This document shows positions 58,466 through 64,000 of a stretch of DNA of 64,000 bases, piece by piece. The DNA is taken from the NCBI GenBank assembly GCA_000328365.1, contig KB299468.1:3750-67749 (forward strand), in the 5' to 3' direction. Position numbers and translations under genes: made by a program. This DNA is from Capitella teleta. Lineage: Eukaryota > Annelida > Polychaeta > Capitellidae. Each line of letters begins with the position of its first letter. The first letter of the stretch is position 1. The notes under the pieces were generated by a model. It was not told where the DNA came from, searched no databases, and was given only the letters and a program-made list of their open reading frames with translations.

Positions 58466-61400
58466 TCAGTGGGTGCTGAGCCTGAAGTCAATTTCGTCCT
58501 CGTCATCCTCTCGAAAGGGGAGTGGAAGGGCACCTCTGTCGTAATCGTAGACTTCTTCATCAGAGAGATGAGATTCTCCCTCAACAAAATTTGCAAATCT
58601 GAAGCAAAAATATCACAGATAAATACTTGATCTGTACAGCAGTGCATGGCATATATATTTTGTCATCAACTATTACTGCCCACATAGCAGTATTTTTCTA
58701 ATTGCAAAATTTGCTGGTTTACAGCACAGCGTGTCTTTCAGATGACCATCTCCGAATCGCCCTCACAGTTGTTTGTACCTTGACGGAGAATGCATTCGGC
58801 TGATGGTTTTCCAAGCGTTGCACTCTGGACTACGGCAGTATTGCCTCAGTTCATCCAGGGCCTTTTGTGTTTCCACTTGGGCCTGCCTCTCGTATTCATC
58901 CGCAGTTAACAGCTTCACCTTCGGGGGGAACTTGCGACGCCTGGGCGCAAAAAATTGAGAGAAAAAAATTGAAAAAAAAAACTTCAAAAAGACTTAAAAA
59001 AGAGTCATGGAATTTGTACAGAAAAAAATTGAAGAAAGCTCACCAGAAACTTTTGATCCTTGAAATCATATTCTCGCTCACAGAGAATCTTCCACTGAGC
59101 AAATTATTCAGTACGACAATGATGATGATGGTGACTGACACTTCAGGTATCTGAGTTCCACTGTAGATGAGCACTAATCCAATGGCCTGGATCAGCCATT
59201 GGATGAGGTTAAGGGCACGAGGGTTGGAGGGAGGACCCTTGTAGTAACACACAGCCCAGCTGACCAGACCAGCCACACAGAAATAGGACGCTACGTACAC
59301 ATAATAGTTCTCTAGTACGGTCTGTACATTCTCCAATATGTGGTGAAGAAGATAAATAGCGATTGACCAACCAGCAAGCAGTATTGTGTATGCACCCGTT
59401 TTCTGTAAAAAAAAATAGAATTTGATAAAAAAATTATTTTATGGAAGAAGAGTGAGTGTTTTTTAATTTGAATTTTAAATGTAAATTTGTTTCTTTAATC
59501 TCAAATAATACAGGTTAATCGTTATTTTCGTTTCACTTCTTCACAAACCTGTATATTTAATTTCATTCATTGATACAAATAAATTATGACTATAATTAAT
59601 AATAATCACCTGTGGGATAAACCTACTGATGATAAAAACCAGAATGAGGAGAGAAGCTAAGAGACCAAAGCTGATTCCAGTTCCATAAAAGAACAAAATG
59701 TTACTGTCAGAAAATAGGAAGACAAATTAGAACAAACAAGAATATCAGAAATGAGAGAAATCCAAACCTGCTGAGTTTCTTTGCGGTCATAAAAAGAATA
59801 ATTCCTCCGATAAGAAACACCAAAAACCACGGGTCTAACACTGCAAAGAAAGTTAACACGAGATTACGCAAAAATCAGCAAAAATCAGCAAACACTGCAA
59901 AAGTCAAGGGTTAATATCGGATGAGAATTCTATCATCCTAAAAAATACCCAAGATCTAGGTTTACTGGCACAATGCCGTCTGTCTCTGAGTCTCACACAA
60001 TGCTTCCCCTGGTTATTGGGCCCATCAGAAAAAATACTATCTCAACTCCAAGCTAGACACAAGTGAGGCTGGTTTGAACAGAATAATTCGTTGGTGTCCA
60101 ACACAACATTTCAACGGGATGTGCCATCTCGCTCTAAACCAAGTACCGTATTGTCTTGGTTATAAGCACCTTTTCTAATTTAACGCGCATCCGACCTTTT
60201 TCAAACCAGAGATTGGTTAACTTATGTACAAGCCCACCAGCGCCAAGGTATTTAATCATATTTATAGCAGCAAGCTCATCTCACTTTATCTGTTAAAGGT
60301 AATCTCAGTTTTGAACAAGTTGTTTTGCCTCCATTTCAGTAAAATTATAAAAGGCATGTCATACACAGACAGCTCACAGCTTATCAGTTTCACAAGTCAA
60401 GCTCCTTATCAGCAGAATAATTTTTCCCCCAACTCAATGAGTACGGATTATACGCCCATAAGCACAATGCACTACATTGTATACTATCAGCAATCATGCT
60501 TTGGAAATGTACAAACTAAGAATTAGACTTGATGAAGCTGCTTCAAACGATCTCTATAGAAGAACATTAAAATCAATTAACAGCATAAGAGAACGTTATC
60601 CATGCGCAGATTTAACTCAAAGGATGCACGGCCACGCTCAGCCATGCACAACTGTGCAGAGCCACCCAAACCATATTATGTAGGTCGCTTCTTATGAGCT
60701 ATGTATTAATGGCTGGTGTCACTCAATCTCTAATGCTGTAAACAGAATAACTGTATCAAACATAGAGTAGGATAACAAATGAGGACTCAGAGCGACCCCC
60801 TTGAAACATGCAACACACTGGCTGAGATATAGAAGCTTCAAATTGCAATTAAAGAGATTCAATATTGTGCATATCACACCTTTCTTTTGCAGTCTCACAG
60901 AATACTTGTGCTGAGTGCTAATTCCAATGCACGTCTGGTTGAAGGGGCTAAGGGAGACATACTCAGACTTCCAGGGCATCAAATGCTGCAGCCAATTGCC
61001 TAGGGTCTCCTTGTAATCGGAAAACACGCACGTCTCATTCGGTCCCTTGTAAATGGAATACTTGTCGTTGGCGATGAAGATCCGTAGCTGCAAAAGAAGA
61101 AGAAAATAATTGAAGACACTGGTTGTCAAAAAGAGAATCATTGGGCTTGATCAGATTGGAATGCCTTAACAATTTACAAGGCATACAATCCCATGCACAA
61201 CAGGTGCCTGTGCCTGTTGTGCATGGCATTGTATGCCTGTTAAGTGAATATATGTATGAAATTTTACTCACCGTGACACTTGTCCAAAGCGCCTTCAGGT
61301 CTGGATGTCGGAGTCCCTTCAGACAGAAAATGTCCAGGCCATTAGTGTACTTGTGGGGAACTTCAATGGGTGCGGCATTGTTCAGAATCAACTCGTAGGA

Positions 61401-61995
61401 TTTGACTGCACAGAAATGAGAGACAGAGAGAAGTGAGAATTAGGTTATATATTTAAAAATTTTAATCTGTGGTGTTTCCGTGCATAAGGAATAGAGATTT
61501 TCATAGGGGAACAAATGTTTCTGGTGAATCGGGCGAGGTCAGTAAACGTCTCGTTGTAGTATGTCGATCAGCTTCACAGGCGGAATTAGGGTGCACATGA
61601 ATATAATTAATATTTAATTAGATGAAATTTAATATACTTATATAGGGAATAGGCTATAGTTAGCCATTACAATATGACGTGGTAAAAAAAGATTATTATT
61701 ACTATGATATGCTCTCTTGAATCAGCTGTCAAATCACTCAAATGTTCAAAAACTGATAATTTAAATAAAATACCTGACTACAGAGGGTGACATGAACCAT
61801 CAAACTCGAAGATATAATATATGGAAAAACTTCCCCATTATCGCCCAGTAGGTGCCCCCCATTTAAATTGAAGTAATATTCACCGCTCTTTCTTTGCTTT
61901 GCTTCGCATAATTCGTCACACGATGAAGTGCCTTGAATTTCATCCAAAAATGCGGCAACAATCAAAAGACCAAACAACGAAGCACTTTTCGACAT
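58466..61995 (-). CDS. NEMP1: Nuclear envelope integral membrane protein (NEMP1/TMEM194)
   Basis: Eight minus-strand exons (61779-61995, 61272-61405, 60880-61087, 59768-59840, 59610-59703, 59044-59402, 58779-58940, 58466-58598) join in phase to give 459 residues, close to vertebrate NEMP1. The start at 61995 gives a signal peptide (MSKSASLFGLLIVAAFLDEI). The lumenal part (to about 187) has several cysteines and N-glycosylation sites (NETC, NQTC). About five membrane spans fill residues 190-345, beginning LDPWFLVFLIGGIILFMTAK. The nucleoplasmic tail contains LTADEYERQAQVETQKALDE, YCRSPECNAWKTISRMHSPS, then RFANFVEGESHLSDEEV, the hallmark NEMP block. It acts in the inner nuclear membrane, binding emerin and lamina partners and Ran, and supports nuclear stiffness and fertility in animals. 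The first donor (GTCAGG) was chosen to keep phase; GTATTT six bases on does not. Confidence 0.92.
61165..61245. repeat. Long near-perfect hairpin in NEMP1 intron 2
   Basis: 61179-61204 (starts AGGCATACAATC) pairs with 61213-61238 over 26 bp with one mismatch and an 8-nt loop. CTTAACA and TGTTAAG continue the stem outside a one-sided bulge of about 7 nt. Confidence 0.85.
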
Positions 61996-62033
61996 CTTCG
62001 TAGGTTCCGCACATTCAAAAGTCTCACAAGACA

Positions 62034-62068
62034 ATCATAACGCATATCCATTGAATGCGTTATGATTG
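62034..62068. promoter_or_regulatory. Palindromic TGCGTTATGATT site upstream of NEMP1
   Basis: AATCATAACGCAT and ATGCGTTATGATT form a perfect 13-bp inverted repeat with a 9-nt spacer, 39-73 bp upstream of the NEMP1 ATG, within the likely promoter or 5' leader. Same motif as the cluster upstream of U2. Confidence 0.5.
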
Positions 62069-62656
62069 ACTTGAAATTAAATCCGCCGCAAAATAATGAG
62101 CGATAATCGCTCAGTTACGGATCGGATCTCCGGGATCTAGGTCAGATCGGTTGGAATACCTGTGCATCCACCCGGAAGTCCATGCGGAGCATCTGGGAGT
62201 GATTTGTCCGATTCTGGGTTGCAAAGATTTGGCCCGGATAAGGCGACCTTTGTATGCATGCTAAGTTTGTATGCATGCTATTACTTATTAGCATTGAAAC
62301 ACCGGACATCGGCTTTCATTGTCTTGCAGTTGATGTTGCAGAAATGAAGAGAATCCATGAATACCTGTGGTTGCTGCAGCTCGTTGTGGAGATCCATCGA
62401 TGCTGTTAAAGAATCAGCAGAATGTGCCAATTCTGTTGTGAGAAGTGAACTAAGAGGTAGCATTCTAGCTAAGAGGTAGCATTCTGGATTCTAACATCCG
62501 GATTTTGCATCTCCGCTGGCGCGTTCCTTTGGGGCGAGATTTCAAATCTGCTGGTGTCTTATTGAATGCGAACATGAGAAATTTCCTTTGAGAGCCTTGT
62601 TCATTTCCTCTCATCATGTACTGATGTAGGCCTACACTGTAATTTGAACCTGTGTT
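62069..62656. other. NEMP1 upstream flank
   Basis: No supported gene. A 17-bp unit (CTAAGAGGTAGCATTCT) occurs twice at 62450-62466 and 62469-62485. Confidence 0.5.
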
Positions 62657-62751
62657 NNNNNNNNNNNNNNNNNNNNNNNNNNNNNNNNNNNNNNNNNNNN
62701 NNNNNNNNNNNNNNNNNNNNNNNNNNNNNNNNNNNNNNNNNNNNNNNNNNN
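62657..62751. other. Assembly gap (95 Ns)
   Basis: Run of N; sequence unknown. Confidence 1.
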
Positions 62752-64000
62752 CGTTTTGCTCCAAAGGATCTCATGGCAACATATAATATGTACACTCCGC
62801 ATAGCATGGGGGTTCAGAAAGGTTTTTATTCCCAGAAAAAAAAAAAAAAAAAAAAAAAATCAATTTTCCTAGCTTTGAAACAAAAGGATAACCAAGAAGT
62901 GTTATGGTTGGTAAGTTAATTTATTTAATTTATTATCTGGTAAAAAAATTATTTTCATCGTCAGGCATGACCCCCGTGATATGAATATTCAATGATTTGC
63001 ATGACCTTCTGACCTAGATATTCAGGAGATTTTATCTCCTCCAATGGGGATGAAATGTTAAAAAAAAAAAAAAATGTTTCATTTATACAAGGAAAAAATA
63101 TATATACTCAGTTAAATTCCCTAATCTTGTAACTTCTCTCTTAATGAAGAACTGAAAAAAAAAAAAAAAAAAAAATGGATTTGTCAAGGGAGGGTTCAAC
63201 AGCACATGACGACTGTTAAGTGCATATTTTATTCTAATGAGATCAATTTTCCCTCTTTTTTTTTCTTTCAGAGGTCCAAAGGTCGAGTCGGCCTTACGCC
63301 TCCAAAATTCATCCAATGCCTGAAAAAACAAACAATATATTCAAAAATATTTCACAATTATTGAAAAATCAATTATAAATTAATAATTATAAAAAATTCC
63401 AATAATGCAATTACACATGTGTTGTCAATCACCAATTCTCCAGACTTTCTGTTCATCCTTAATAATTGACACCCAAACAGCTAATTTAGAGTGACTGTAA
63501 CACAGAGACGTCTGGATAATCAGCAGCTGATGGTAAAGATATATTACTATACTGTAATAAAAAGAAGAGAAATAGCATGCTAGCAACAAATTACCTATAG
63601 CTAAAAAGCAGAAACAAAAATCATAAAATCAAAACACAATAATTACACTAATTGAGAGACATAGTTGCGCACGAAATTTCATGTTGATCTTCAGTGCTTC
63701 TGTTCCACGATTTACGATTCTTCAACTTTGCTTGTTGTGACGTGAGATGAGTTGGAATATTTCTGTTTGCAAAGCAAAATAAACAAATAAACAAAACCAT
63801 AAATAAAAACATAACTGTATAAAAAATCATTCTTAGCACAAAAGCACAAATAAATAAATAACAACTTGATGTGCAATTTTCTTATTACTGATTAAATAAA
63901 ATCAATGTTCTTATAAACTTAAATCAGTACAATAGACAAAAGAAATTCTCAATAAAATTGCACACCAAGAGTGATTTAATGAAGCAGCCACAGAAATCAT
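62752..64000. other. Right-edge interval
   Basis: A tracts at 62838-62859, 63060-63074 and 63155-63175. A possible minus-strand coding exon starts after TTTCAG at 63319 with ALDEFWRRKADSTFGPLK, then runs into an A-rich stretch; it could belong to a gene beyond the right edge but is not strong enough to call. Confidence 0.4.

Noticed and set aside
63083-63331. Possible terminal exon near the right edge
   Set aside because: Only about 18 residues look coding before the frame runs into A-rich repeats, and no partner exon is in the window.

Overview
The window is nuclear DNA from an animal, most likely a marine invertebrate. Supporting signs are GT-AG introns of about 50 bp to 1.3 kb, a U2 spliceosomal RNA gene, an LRR-TM-TIR Toll-like receptor, an ANTP-class homeobox gene, collagen/C1q and Ly6/uPAR secreted proteins, a NEMP nuclear-envelope protein, CR1-like LINE fragments and several non-autonomous DNA transposons. 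Base composition is AT-rich with many homopolymer and dinucleotide runs. The family mix fits an invertebrate deuterostome best, but a cnidarian or another lineage cannot be excluded from the sequence alone. There is one assembly gap (Ns, 62657-62751).

Left third (1-21 kb): the last two exons of a class A GPCR (+); a four-membrane-span MS4A-like gene (+, 3209-4602); a possible two-exon gene of unknown type (7208-7704); a secreted F5/8C (discoidin) protein with a cysteine-rich C-terminal region (+, 8113-10572); two divergently transcribed paralogues that each combine a Ly6/uPAR three-finger domain, a collagen stalk and a C1q head (-, 12339-13698; +, 15677-18454); and a GPI-anchored Ly6 gene (-, 20018-21100). 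This is a cluster of secreted or surface recognition-type proteins.

Middle (21-42 kb): a BTB-BACK-Kelch gene in one exon (-, 25269-26948), a broken LINE, an isolated candidate first coding exon, a decayed copy of the Ly6-GPI gene (29640-30175), a second LINE fragment, an intronless Toll-like receptor (-, 31810-34140) with a TTAA-flanked element just upstream, and an SLC45 sugar-transporter-like gene (-, 39271-41175).

Right third (42-64 kb): a long gene-poor stretch with a 936-bp inverted-repeat element, a GlpQ-type glycerophosphodiesterase (+, 47428-48546), a four-exon Msxlx/Bar-like homeobox gene (+, 52531-55413) with a tRNA-derived SINE in its long intron, a U2 snRNA gene (-) and an eight-exon NEMP1 gene (-, 58466-61995).

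The most unusual observations are the head-to-head pair of Ly6-collagen-C1q fusion genes with matching exon structure, the Ser-Gly/S-x-E minisatellite linker in one of them, a likely GC-AG intron joining the discoidin domain to an unrecognised domain, and a repeated palindromic motif (core TGCGTTATGATT) found upstream of U2, upstream of NEMP1 and at a few other sites. Exon models were worked out by eye from splice consensus and phase; none has transcript support here.
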